From Argopecten irradians (Eukaryota; Mollusca; Bivalvia; Pectinida; Pectinidae), in assembly GCF_041381155.1 (NCBI RefSeq), contig NC_091142.1, forward strand, positions 31,299,528 through 31,363,527: a stretch of DNA of 64,000 bases, in the 5' to 3' direction. Both the position numbers and the translations under genes were made by a program. The notes under the pieces were generated by a model. It searched no databases. It was not told the DNA's origin and worked only from the letters and a program-made list of their open reading frames with translations. The stretch's first letter is position 1. The number at the start of each line of letters is the position of its first letter. Positions 1-11,430 of this stretch are shown one piece after another.

Positions 1-3000
1 AAACTGGTCTTGATCCACACTCTGCTGTACGATACAAACTCTAATTTATTTCGTTACATAATAGACATTGTATGTTTGACATCATTATCTAGTTTCAAAA
101 GTATTACTAAACCGGATTTTTGTGAGCTATGCCGAGGTTTTTAGTTTCTGCAAAAAAAAAAAATATTATCATACACCATTTAATAAGAAAAATATAATTC
201 TTCATTTAAGCTTCGATGTCACTATTTTGTTACCTTCATAGGGGTATGAAAGAAACTTTGTTTGCAAACTGTGTGAGTTCTCACAAAAAAATTGCGAACA
301 AAGATGATTTTATAACCCGATGAAGTTTAAATCATCAATGCTTGTAATTAATTTTTCTGACTATAAAACCATAAAACTAAAAACACGTTTAAACGTATGA
401 TTCCATTAAATTTCCAATTGATTTTTTTCTAAATCAATACGCAATACGAAGTTAAAAAATAGTGACATCAATGCATATAATTAATTTTTCAGACTACTTG
501 ATAACAAGAAATACATGTACGCTTAAACGTACTATTCCATTGATTTTCTAATGAATTATTTATTCTGAAACAATACGCAACATCGACGTCTCTATTGTGA
601 CGTCATGATAACGTCGGATTTTCGCACCATTCTTGGATTTATTTATTTTTTTTTTTCTTCACAAGGTATGAAGAAAAAGTATCCGCCAATCAGAAAGTCT
701 TATTTACTATGTAAACAAATGAAAATTAATTATAGTTGTATTAAGGAAACGTATCTGTCAATCAGAAAGTCGGAATTAGTATGAAAACAAATAAAAATAA
801 TCATTCAATGATTGTACATTTTATTTCATTACCATGCTGAATCTTCTACTTGTGATAGAGTTCATGTTGTAAACTATGGTACATTTGTATTTCATTTTTA
901 CATGTGGTAGAATACATATTGTAAACCACGTTATATTCGGCGCGAGGTACAAATTGACACAAAAATCATTGCATAGACGAAATACAATTTGTAAATAATT
1001 ATACAAATATATTTAAAATCATTGGTCGCGAATTAATGTATTTTCGAACATGTTTAAAATTAACGAAGAAGGCGTAACAACACCATGGTTTACTCTATCG
1101 AGAAGTCTCCCTAATTCTGAGATTAATATTGTAAAGATCAAATATTTCGTTGTAGAATGGAATAGTTCAAAAGAAACACAAGGAGCGGCATTTTATTTAA
1201 AACGGTTCGATCTGTTCTATCATTGCAGACACTGGAAGTTCACAATGTCAAGGCCAGACGCATATATAAGAAACAAGACAACACCACATCCCGATGGTCA
1301 CGGACCCTACTGTTTCTATCCTTCTGCCTATCGACAGCTTCCGTAGCCTGGTATTGGAAGCAATTACGGCTTGCCTGGCTCTGAACGCCGATACATTTAT
1401 CACATTGTAAATATCATTACATCATCGTATCATCCAGTGCATTTCAACATTCTCTGTGATCTTATCGTGTGTGGATTTTGAGATTATTTGATGACTTGGG
1501 ACTGACCTAGATATTTATGGGCCGTAATGAATGAAGTAGAGAACGTTATTCCTCCGGAGCACCTGGTCCTACTACATAGAGATATACAGCTAGTATTTAT
1601 ATCTTCCTGTTAAAATCATTTTGATTTCTGATTATTGATTTGTTCTTTTCAATAATCAAACGGGGAAACATTTACACTGGGCTTAAACTATTGACATCGA
1701 TCAGCAATCCTTGAACGTTGTGACTATAACTACTTGTACAAAAACAAAAGTTTATGTACTGTAAACAATGTTTTTGAAACGGACTTGTTTTCAGAGTGCC
1801 TTTAGAGATGAAACATTAGCTTACTTAAGTATATGATTCTATATTTTCTACTACATTTCTCATTTTAAATGGAATTCAAACTTCATAAACGTTATATGAT
1901 GAAAGATACAGAAAGAAGTAAAGTTGTGTCCACTCCTATACAGAAATATAAAGCTTGCTACCTGTAAACGAGACAATACGTCAACAAAATAAACATCCGC
2001 CTGTCACTGTGAGGTCATACGCTAGTGTATATCATTGTCCTAATTTGGCGTCCAGAATACAATAGTTGATACTAAGTGCTATATACTTAAAAGTATCCGT
2101 TTAGAGGTTACGACATAGATCTGGGGTGCCTGATGGGCACACTTCACCACAGGGTGATGACCAGCTTCCTCTCTCAAGTGGTGAACACGGAATTTCCGTG
2201 TCAGATAAACTCTCAATGAACTGCATTTATATAAGCATGCCAAATGTATACCATGTGTTTTAGTAGTTTCCTGGTAGGCTGGTGTGTTCATTTTGGATCT
2301 CCTTGCGATAGTGGAGCTCTTGACTATCTCACTGAAACTTGGGGATGTTGCCAAAGAAACCGAACAGCATATCTCATTAAAACACGTTATACTGACCACG
2401 GACGAATCTATTGTCTTACTACCTTTTCGACGAACTGTGAGCAGGAGCGTTATATATACACTCCCTAATTGTCCAAAAATATGAAAATGAAAACAATACA
2501 TAACCAATACGAATAAACCATTTATGATAATATAGTATTAACATCATCATGTAAACATATTAATCCACAAAACCACGCAAATGTTCGACAAACAAAGATT
2601 TCTAAACATCTACCAAGACACTACGTACGATCATACAGTCTGGAGCTTTGGTTTGACACCACACAGGAACGTCTATGTCACTTCCGGCAGTCTGATGGCA
2701 GTATCAACGAAACGACAATAAAACCAACAAGAACTTTTATCACATAGAGAAATATAAATATACAAAGTAGGAGCATTTAACCGATTATGAACTTCCTCAT
2801 CGTCCAAACATTAATTAATTACCTATATCAAATGGCATCTGTCACGAAAGATATTATTGTAACTTGTTTAAATTGCAGATACTCATCACAGAACAATTCC
2901 GCCATTATAAAATCACTGGGGCCGTAATAAAACAATGCATCGTGTATCAGAAAAACATTTTATACATTAGCAAAGCTTGATTCAGCGCTTTGATATTACT

Positions 3001-4850
3001 TACTTTACATAAATGTTGATATTAATTGTTTTTGTTATTTTACCATTAAAGCTAATTCATGATTTAATATTAAAGAGACCATGGGACATTAGGGAAAACA
3101 TTTCCCGGTGTAATATCTCGGGAAACTTTGTGATTTTAATGTCACGGAAGGTGTATGAGGTAAGGTGATCGTAGTACCCTTGAAGGACCAATATTCGTCA
3201 GGGTAATTAAATCCTCTCGGATATCAACAAACCAGCAAGAAATAAAATATACTAGTTTTATCATCACAAATATATAACATTTTGCCTTATAATTACTTGT
3301 ACAACAAGTTGTTTATCAATTCGTTATCTGTCTATCGCAATGCGAAGATTTCTAACCGCCGGTCGCTGGATGATGGCCGACCCAATAGGGACCTAATTTC
3401 GTCAGGGGGGGGGCTGTTACGCTTATTACGAAAATCGAGATCATTCCAGATAAATGATGAGCAGCAGGCGCTTGTGAGTTCGTGTTGTAGCTGAAAATTT
3501 TTTGTAGTTACATCGATTTTAAATCTTTAAACCTATTTGTCATTGAAAGTGGCCAACACCTCTATTTACATAGAATAACGGTATCTTTTCAACAGTACCG
3601 CACCAAAAATTTCGGGCAAGTTGAATCGCCAAAATAATTTGTAATAACCTTAAAATCTGGGCTATGAATCACATGATCAGACACGTGACTTCCGGTACTT
3701 TGTTGACATACTGCTGATCAGTGCACATGGACAGTCAAACGCTGACGGTTAGGGTTTTAAAGTTTTATTTAAAATGGACTTAGAAAATACCTTCGTTTCG
3801 GGGTGTAATGCTTCATCGTTTTTATAAAATCACTTGGTTATGGCACACACACCCTTTTAAGCAAGACAAATCTTCCTTGATCAAATCTGCTTTGGCAGAC
3901 GACACTCTTTATGAAATCACGCGACAGTTCATGAGATATAAGCAAATTGTAAACATGACGAAAACAGGTCCCTGACGAATTTAGGGCACTTGACCATATA
4001 TTTTGTACTCTGAAGGAAGTCATATTTTATAAACGAATAACTCAAATTCTTACATATTATAAAATTCGTTTTTAATGAAAAGTAAATTAATTACAGTAAA
4101 AACAATTTTGCATTATTTAGTCATTTGTGATATGTAGTACAGCATATCATATCGACACAGGGATTCAACAGCATATTAAATTACATACAATTACCGCATA
4201 GAACTAAACAAAATTGGTATGGCTATATAGATCATGATCTGTAAATAAATTTTCCTCTGTCCTTTAAGCATGTCCAAGCTCAAATTGGCGATCGCATGAT
4301 CTTTCTGTAGAATTTTTCTCAAAAACTACTATGATTTCATACACGAGAGTACACGGTCAAATAAATACCAATGCACATATGGTTTAAGACTATAAATTAT
4401 ATGGATTGAATGATAATATAAGCTGTTTTACCCGGAAAATATGCCTGAAGTGGCAGGATTTTTGCCATCTTCCCGTGAGTCACGTGATTTCCCACCCTGA
4501 GAGTGTCATAGATGAAGCAGAAGATGGTTACACAGATGTGACACAGACGACTATAAATGGTTAATTGTGTGAACAATGACTGTAAAATGACTTAACTAAT
4601 TCATAAGGATTTTTAAAATACTTCTTCCATATATAATGGAAGTCGACAGACACATCCAGGATGGACCATATAGAACACGATGATGAAGTAGCAGAAACAA
4701 TCGTAAACATGTACATATCATTAACACTATTTTGGTATCATATGATCGAACTAAATAGCATAATTAACATTAATAGATAAAATATAACAATATAGCTGGG
4801 ATATCATTAATAACATTAACCGTAACAACGTCAACGATATATCAGACAAC
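1..4850. other. non-coding flank downstream of HDDC3
   Basis: AT-rich. Apart from the dispersed repeat at 180-830, no gene, RNA or splice-bounded exon could be recognised on either strand. Short open stretches (for example around 1050-1346 plus and 2079-2507 minus) have no recognisable motif and are not called. The HDDC3 3' UTR presumably ends within the right-hand part, but no single poly(A) signal stands out. Confidence 0.5.
180..830 (+). mobile_element. dispersed non-autonomous element, family 'CRE-repeat', copy 1
   Basis: Shares blocks with segments at 9940-10300 (inverted) and 10690-10956 (direct): 'aattaatttttcagactact', 'caatacgcaac', 'gacgtcatgataacgtcgga', and 'caccattcttgg' followed by a T-run. 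The right end is two tandem copies of 'ccgccaatcagaaagtc...atgaaaacaaat' (about 680-800), a motif that recurs at 12640-12690. No coding capacity seen. Class unknown. Confidence 0.6.
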
Positions 4851-4854
4851 TAAC

Positions 4855-5285
4855 CTACATTAACGCCATATAATATATCGTTTCTTACGTCACTGAAAAA
4901 TTTATCGATCCACGCATCATATAATAATATCCCTTTTCTTATGCCATATAATGCATGTAATATATATTTCCTTAAGTCAAATAATAATATATCGTTCATT
5001 ACGTCATATAATAATATATCGTTCATTACGTCATATAACAATATATCGTTGATTTCGTCAAATTATTTCCTTAAATCATATAATAATTTATCGTTCATCA
5101 TATTATATCGTTCATTGCGTCACATAATAATATATCGTCATTATGTCATATCATTCCTTAAATTATATAATAATATATCGTTCGTTCATAATATCATACC
5201 TTTCACAACGTCACATAATAAATATATATACAACGTCACATAATAATATATCATTCCTAACGTCAAACAATTATATCTCGTTCCT
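4855..5285. repeat. ~27-bp AT-rich tandem array overlapping the HDDC3 stop codon
   Basis: About 14 diverged copies of a unit containing ATAATAATATATCGTT and ACGTCAT. The right-hand end runs into the HDDC3 terminal codons: 'acgtcaaacaattatatctc' then 'gttcctt' is a recognisable unit, and read on the minus strand it is ...GAA CGA GAT ATA ATT GTT TGA. Confidence 0.8.
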
Positions 5286-5552
5286 TTAGTAAGTCATCTA
5301 AGGAGTTTTCCATGTTGTTGTTCGTGCCTCTAAGTCCGGCCACTACTTTCGAGGACCAGACAAAATATTCCTGTACACGCTCTTCTGTCCATCCTCTAGG
5401 TGTACATCTCCTCAGGTCGCGAAGGTTGTACAATTTGTCGGCTAGTTTCACAAGTTTAGCTTTATAACTGGCGTGAGGGGCGTGGTTGATTTGTTCTTGT
5501 TTTCTTTCCAGCTTTGGTAAAGTCTTATCGTCAGTGACTTCCTTCACAATAC
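5263..5552 (-). CDS. HDDC3: HDDC3 coding exon 4 (terminal, stop codon)
   Basis: Encodes [18 protein letters not shown] to the C-terminus ...LLKERDIIV. It includes [15 protein letters not shown] (D121 and N125 of the assembled protein) and RVQEYF, hallmarks of MESH1. The acceptor AG is at 5554-5553. The last codons and the TGA at 5265-5263 resemble the unit of the adjacent array (see 4855-5285), so the C-terminal residues ERDIIV may derive from, or have seeded, that array. Confidence 0.95.
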
Positions 5553-8500
5553 CTAAATCAACAAGATCGAAAGTTATACATTTCAATCGGTTTGATAACA
5601 TTGCATAGTTACAATTTTTAAAATAATTGAATAAATGTACAAATACTAATTGTACTGCTCACAATCAGTACAACACCAACTTTACATGCTTGCAAATAAT
5701 TACTTATAAGAGTATTTGATAACATTTTTCAAACAATTTATTTATATCATAATCTGCCTGATATTCACTGACAGTGCACAAATAAAAACGCCAAAGTCTC
5801 GTTTCATAAAATCTCATATCGAATGAACACTCATTTAAGGTCCTGTATTTACCAACGCGCTGCATCCAATCTGTAAAATTATGATTACATTTCAAAGATT
5901 GTAAGACGAAAGAACTTAAACTCTTTAGATAACATATAATATTTAATAACCGTATTTAGAAAAAAAAGTTACGATTATTTTAGATCTCTGATGCCACTTA
6001 CCACAAACTTCTGCGCCGAAATGTTGGTCTATTTCGTCAAATGATGTCTCCGTGTCCTCTACAGTATCGTGAAGTAGCGCCGCCTACAACAGTTTTACAG
6101 TGTGGCACTATACAATGGATGTTGTTGGATTGGTACAAAATGACAAAACATCATTAGAAAGGTTTATACTCGGACTCACTCATTACCAAAAGATGTTGTT
6201 TTAACTGGGAACAATTCTTATTACATCGCCAATAAAGTTGCTCATATTGCATACTATCAATGAGGCCAAACGAATTATCATGTGTGTTTCCGGTAATACC
6301 CTTTAAAACAAAAGTATTGGTTGATAGGGTTTTCCCATCTTAGTATTCTAACCAAAAAAAAACCCTGTAATAGCCTTAGTAATACAATATTAGTAATACA
6401 ATATGTAACAGATAACATCACAACTATGGCCTAATCCCTCTCCTTTAAGTTGGGGAAAGAGAACACTATAATACGTATAGACATCATTTACTATCAGGAT
6501 TCTGCGACCATCATGATGAAGCAGCGTTTGTTGTAATAGCCATGTTGTTATATTTTATGATACGCTGTTTGAATTGAAATTAACAGAACATGGTTTGTGA
6601 GAATACGTGTACCTCCTGAAGGCACCGACTCCTAACTAATCCAGATGGTTTTCACTAACACTATAGCACAAATAGCTTATTCTTGTAGTTGCGTGAAGCT
6701 TGGTGCGATTGATGAAGTATATGTATTATGAAAAAGGTTACGTTGTGCCAAATACCGGAGAAGGATGTAGTATTTAAGTACACTGTAATAGTAGACCTTG
6801 TGGTCATTTGTCAGGATTACCGGTGATCATGAAATCGTCTATGTCGACTCGCATTCCAGCATCTTAAGATAGAGAGCCGTACGGAGGAAACCCTGCTCGA
6901 AGAAGAAGCGTAACATAGACATCCATCAAGTATTTGATAAACCATTCCATAGAAACATTCAAGATAGATTTTCACTCCATACCTAAAAAGGAAGTCCATC
7001 CCCATCATAGACGACAATATTCCATCTCAGCTGACGTCTACGAGAATCAAGTAACCCATGCCAGGATCACTCCATAACTGAGGAGGCGTAAAAACAAACT
7101 GCACAAGTGTGAATCGACTTCCAACCGTCCCAGTAATTGGGTAGTGAATAAGAAGCCAAGTCCATAACAAAATTTGCAGAAAAACATACACCATGATTGT
7201 AGGAAACGAAGCAAACCCTAAACGCTTCTGGCATTACACCAAGTTGCAGAAAAACGAAAGATGTGGTGTTGTACCCCTAAAGCGTAATGGGAACAACTAC
7301 TGCGATGCCGCCCAGAAAACTGATATCATTAGGGACAAATTTGCTTCAACGTTCAGATGAAAATTTCTAAGTGTTGCCTGATTATGGCACATGGTACCAG
7401 CAATGAATCTGTTGTTCCACACATACAGGTGCCTCCAAATATTGAACCCTGGCTTAAAATACCTGAAGCCAGTAGTCACTGAGATACCCAAGTACTCACT
7501 CTCCTTTTGCAATAATCATGAACAAGGGACAAATCCTAACTGGCTGGAAAACTATCCTTGTCTCTCTTGTCTTCAAAAAAGATGATTGTTGGAATTTCAA
7601 ATTACAGACCAATCTTTTTAACATATATGTCAGATAACGGAGAACATCATTCACTTAAGCATCATTTGCCACTTCAAAGATCAGAATATCTTTAGACATT
7701 GTCAACATGGCTTCAGGAAGAAGAGATCGTGTGATACACAGAAGTTCCCCTTATTTAGAACCTCACAATTGTTTTAAAAGATTGGATAGAGAGAACAAAC
7801 TGATGTCATCTTCTTGGACTTGTCCAAAGCCTTGGACAAGGCTTTGGACAAGTTGTCACGTGAATGACTACTCCTGAAACCATTAATAACACAGCTGGGT
7901 GTATAGAGTCTACTGCTCCAACGTTTGCAGATGACTATCTGATGTAATAAGACTGTCAGATCAGTTAGTGACTGTGAGTAGCCAAAGGCTGACATTGATA
8001 GATGGAAGGACTGGGAGGAGATATGATAAATCAAACTCAGTCCTAATAAGTGTGAAGTCCATAGAATTACCAACAAAAATAAACCTCTGTACCACCCCGA
8101 AAACATACACAACTACCACCCACCTGGACAAACTATGAAACTCTCACCATCACAAAAACTCTTTCCTGAAATCAACACACCTACAAATTAGTACAAAATC
8201 ACCAAGACAAAGTCGACCCAGCTTTTCAACTCTGCAACGTCAGCACCTTCCAATTAGGAGCTAAGGAGAAGGCATATGCAACCTATCTAATACCATTAAT
8301 GTATTGATTTGGAACCCACACATTAAGCACAACAACACCACTTCATACATGATGCTCCGGCAATTAAATTGGTCCAACCCTATTAAGCCTTCATAAAAGA
8401 TGTCAGCTAGCTAAATTATTATGTTCCATTGTATTTACTACGCAACTGCAGACATATCTGTTGCCTGAAATACTCTGGCCCTGACATGTACACCACACTT

Positions 8501-9604
8501 AGACATTATGACAGATGAATGTCTGGTGTAGGGCTAGAGAACACTACTATATCAAAAGGTAGAACTCGCCAACACTGTTTGGTATTGGGCCTGGCCCCAA
8601 TTTCTCAAAACAAACTTAAGTAAAAAAAACTGACTTAAGTCATAAATTGCAATATAAGTTACATAAGGAGAAAAACTTAAGTTTTGACTTAAGTCTGCAC
8701 TTTTGTTTCGAGAAATTGCTACCAGGTCATCTCTGATTCAGCCTGCTTAATGTCACTGTCCATGGTCTTTTCAACAAATGAATAGTTTATCTACTCATAG
8801 AAATTCTGATTGGGGAACCTTCACCATTTCGTAAGGCAATGCTGAACTAGTCTGATGTTCATCTCAACTTATCACTGCTTTTAAAATGTATAATATACAC
8901 AGTGTTTTAACTATTTGATGGAGTTCTGTTCGCGTCACAGGTATACGCTCTTAAACAAGTTTGTCTATACTTATTTAATAATTAGTACACTTAATTAAAG
9001 AAGAAATGAACACTTATAACAAATTGGCAAAGCAAAAGTTGATAATGCCTGGTACCTACCTGAATTACAGCAAGGTCTGTAATTCCAGCTTCTTCTGTCA
9101 AAATTTTTGCAACACCTTCCAATAAAAGAAAATGAAAGAATTTCTACAGTATCTCTGTATCAAAAACAATTGGCAAGATACATATTACATATATCTACAT
9201 CTAAATTTCACCGCTTTTACTGAAAAATGTATTTTCTTATAGGAGTTATTCCCCTTGCATTATATTTTACATCAAACACCCGTGAATGTTATTATATAAT
9301 AGAATTTCTATACCAATGGTATATATGTAAAGAAAATGTCTTTAAATAACGCACCATTTTTAAAAAGTTGTCTCTGCATACCATTTATACGGCCAATGAA
9401 TATGGGATCCTTCGCGGTCCCAACGATGCCAACATGCGTGATGTACTGCATGAGAGAACAACTGATAAAATAGCATATTTAACAGTAACAGTTACCTATA
9501 GGGTGGTTAATGTAAGGCGTTCCCTCTTTATCCTTTCTTCGTTGATCCTTATGCTTAATCGCAGCAAAATCAACACATTGCATAAGTTTACTAACGTTGT
9601 CCAT
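5263..9604 (-). CDS. HDDC3: HDDC3 / MESH1, metazoan SpoT homologue (complete, 4 coding exons)
   Basis: Guanosine-3',5'-bis(diphosphate) 3'-pyrophosphohydrolase MESH1: a small cytosolic HD-domain, Mn-dependent hydrolase that removes the 3'-pyrophosphate of (p)ppGpp in vitro and acts as an NADPH phosphatase in animal cells (family knowledge). Joining 9604-9496, 9115-9060, 6083-6002 and 5552-5263 gives one open frame of 178 residues; human MESH1 has 179. Visible residues: R23 and K24 in [17 protein letters not shown]34, the HD pair H60-D61 with E64 and D65 in [11 protein letters not shown], and D121 with N125 in [15 protein letters not shown]. All correspond to metal or catalytic positions of the family, so the enzyme should be active. 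Introns are GT-AG, with phases 1, 0 and 1. Intron 2 (about 3 kb) carries an antisense LINE relic. The stop codon lies inside the edge of a tandem array. Confidence 0.96.
5704..5870 (-). CDS. possible alternative or nested terminal exon; C-terminus resembles CFA-synthase-like methyltransferases
   Basis: An open segment inside HDDC3 intron 3, preceded by a good acceptor (attttacag at 5879-5871) and ending at a stop. It encodes 54 residues starting [10 protein letters not shown] and containing [15 protein letters not shown]. The pattern FD-RF-x(5)-WRFYL is reminiscent of the C-terminal tail of cyclopropane-fatty-acyl-phospholipid synthase-like SAM methyltransferases (motif memory only, no alignment). 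No other part of such an enzyme was found in the neighbouring minus strand, so it would be a partial, nested or dead copy. Alternatively, its two-base phase fits HDDC3 exon 3, giving a truncated HDDC3 isoform that lacks the D121/N125 block. It could also be chance. Confidence 0.33.
6002..6083 (-). CDS. HDDC3: HDDC3 coding exon 3 (HD motif)
   Basis: An 82-nt exon beginning [20 protein letters not shown], which holds the HD metal-binding pair and the downstream E and D. The acceptor follows 'aactgttgtag'. The donor is GTAAGT at 6001-5996, after the first base of a Gly codon (phase 1). The same phase-1 end is compatible with both exon 4 and the unexplained open segment at 5704-5870. Confidence 0.95.
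6817..8190 (+). pseudogene. decayed non-LTR retrotransposon (LINE) ORF2 relic
   Basis: Plus-strand fragments in several frames, interrupted by stops and frameshifts, in family order. They are: an endonuclease-like end (DHEIVYVDS near 6830); a linker resembling FWRYIKS...GVAPLK (near 7225-7280); VFKKDDCWN (7578-7600); the RT segment [10 protein letters not shown] (7711-7740); [13 protein letters not shown] from 7802; the RT active-site block FADDYLM (7923-7943); and [20 protein letters not shown] (8045 onward). These match CR1/L2/Jockey-type LINE proteins. It lies in HDDC3 intron 2, antisense to the gene, and is not functional. The palindromic 'aaagccttggacaaggcttt' shows a small internal duplication in the SKAFDK motif. 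Confidence 0.85.
8598..8718. mobile_element. 121-bp MITE with terminal inverted repeats
   Basis: Ends CAATTTCTCAAAAC (8598-8611) and GTTTCGAGAAATTG (8705-8718) are inverted copies with one mismatch. The interior holds ACTTAAGT-type palindromes and 'aagttacataaggagaaaaa'. A second copy with the same core lies at 53399-53489 in a GRK intron. Confidence 0.75.
9060..9115 (-). CDS. HDDC3: HDDC3 coding exon 2
   Basis: A 56-nt exon encoding [19 protein letters not shown], matching the human segment GVARILTHEAGITDIVVLQ. The acceptor AG at 9117-9116 completes the split Gly codon. The donor is CAG|GTAGGT at 9059. Phase 0 at its 3' end. Confidence 0.93.
9496..9604 (-). CDS. HDDC3: HDDC3 coding exon 1 (start codon)
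   Basis: Starts at the ATG at 9604-9602 ([15 protein letters not shown]), chosen because it places H34 one residue before the human equivalent and no longer N-terminus is needed. Contains the first catalytic block, [15 protein letters not shown]. Ends with the first base of a Gly codon before donor GTAAC at 9495-9491 (phase 1). Confidence 0.93.
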
Positions 9605-9720
9605 GATTTTGAGGTCAGCTGTAAATTAAACCGGATGTTTATATCCGGCGATAATAATTTCACATTTGAACTCAACACCGTGTTATTAAATCCGGATTAA
9701 AGTGTAGAGATTTCAATGTA
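9605..9720 (-). promoter_or_regulatory. candidate HDDC3 proximal promoter / 5' UTR
   Basis: Immediately upstream of the HDDC3 ATG. It carries three CCGGAT-type boxes (9631-9636 direct, 9643-9648 inverted, 9690-9697 the palindrome ATCCGGAT), similar to ETS-family CCGGAA/T sites common in TATA-less housekeeping promoters. No TATA box or start site can be assigned. Inference only. Confidence 0.3.
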
Positions 9721-9939
9721 AACGTTTCATTTTATTCGTATTGTTTCAAAGTTTGTATTGCTATTTGAGACCTTAACACTTATCCAATGTTTGATCTGTC
9801 GTGTAATCTTGTCTTACATTATAATTTCCAAGGACATACATTATGACATACATTATGACAATAATGTACATATTTGTACGTATGTCCTTCGAAATAATAA
9901 AATAATTAATTTTTATTTGTTTTATACTAAATTCAACTC

Positions 9940-10300
9940 TCTGATTGGCAGATTCTTTTTCTTCAAATACTATGAAGAAAAAAAATCCGAGAATGGCGCG
10001 ATAATCCGACGTAATCATGACGTCAAAATAGAGACGTCGACGTTGCGTATTGTTTTAGAAAATATAATCCATAGGAAAATCAATAGAATCGTACATTTAA
10101 GCGTATTTTCTGTTATCAAGTACAGTAGTCTGAAAAATTAATAATAAGCATTGATGAAACTATTTTTTTAACTTCATAGGGTTATGAAATAAATTTTGTA
10201 CGCAAACTTTTGTGAGAATCCGCTACGCGGATTCACACAGTTTCACTGCAGTCCCACTATATAACCTTACCAAACGCAGTTTGCATTCATACAGTCTATG
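9940..10300 (-). mobile_element. dispersed 'CRE-repeat' element, inverted copy
   Basis: The reverse complement matches the 180-830 copy block by block (conserved 'gacgtcaaaatagagacgtc', 'caatagaatcgtacattta', 'ctgaaaaattaat', and the AT-rich end with 'gagaatccgctacgcggatt'). It contains TGACGTCA at 10018-10025. Confidence 0.6.
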
Positions 10301-10689
10301 AACCACAACCACTTATTATGACGTCATTATCATTGTGACGTGAAAATTGTCGTGCCAGCCATCACGGACAATGACTGTTCCATCCTTGACGATGCAAAAT
10401 CCTTTGGGATTACAACATAAAATTGTAATCAAATGTAAATATAAGGAATGAACGTCTTTCAGTTGGCATAGCCTTAATGAATGCCAACTGAACAGAGGCA
10501 AATATTCAACATGAAGCTCATCAATGCTTTATTCAACACCAATGCTTAAATGAATAAAATATAGAATTAAGAAAAAATAATCCTTTGGAATTTTAATCTT
10601 ATGACATCAGAAGTTAGTTCATATGAATACAAAACTAAATAATGGGAATAGCAATGATGTCATCTATGTTTCTTAACTTTCAACTTGTG

Positions 10690-10956
10690 TTGCAAACTTT
10701 TGTGAGAATCCGTTACGCGGATTCACGCAGTTTACAAACAAAATGTCTTTCATACCATCGATGAAGTTAAAAGATAATGACATAAATGCTTATAATTAAT
10801 TTTCCAGAGTATTTGATACAATGAAATACATTTACACGTACGATTCCATGGATTTTCATTGGGATTATTTTCCCCAAATCAATACACAACGTCAATGTTT
10901 CGATTGGGACGTCACGGTAACGTCGAGTGTTTGCGCCATTCTCGGATTTTTTTATT
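10690..10956 (+). mobile_element. dispersed 'CRE-repeat' element, direct copy
   Basis: Starts with 'gcaaacttttgtgagaatcc', also seen at 10201, then follows the same block order as the 180-830 copy and ends at the hairpin of 10957-11027. With the 9940-10300 copy it forms an inverted pair about 400 bp apart. Confidence 0.6.
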
Positions 10957-11027
10957 TAAGCATTGGACGTCATTTAGTTGGCATTCATAGCCATTATGAA
11001 TGCCAACTAAATGACGTCCAATGCTTA
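10957..11027. repeat. perfect 33-bp inverted repeat with 5-nt loop
   Basis: Arms 10957-10989 and 10995-11027 are exact reverse complements around the loop GCCAT. The arm contains GACGTCATTTAGTTGGCATT. Decayed one-arm or two-arm relatives lie at about 10450-10495, 11215-11275 and 12555-12590, so this looks like the terminal hairpin of the dispersed element family. Confidence 0.9.
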
Positions 11028-11325
11028 TATTTACACTTGGTTAGAATTTAATGATGAAATCCCAAGGGATTTTGCATCTATAATGAATTAATCATTCGTA
11101 ATCTTCAAGGATGGAACAGCCATTTGAACAGCGGTTTTCCGTGATCGGTGGCACAACAATTGTGACGTCACAATATAATGATAATGATATTATAATAAGC
11201 GCTTGAAGTTCATTTAAGCATTGAACGTCTTTCAGTTGGCATTCATAACCAATGAAAATGCCAACTGGACAGAGGCAAATCCAACATGAAGCGCGCTACT
11301 TATATTTACATCTGGCTACAACTTT

Positions 11326-11395
11326 CAGTGGCGTAGGAAGATGAAACGTAATGGGGGGGGGGGGGGGGGGGGCAAAGGTCCTCAATATTTTGTAA

Positions 11396-11430
<35 letters not shown>

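Noticed and set aside
1050..1346. 98-codon plus-strand open frame
   Set aside because: No family motif, no splice or promoter support.
7774..8112. Minus-strand gene antisense to the LINE relic
   Set aside because: Shadow frame of the plus-strand reverse transcriptase remnant.
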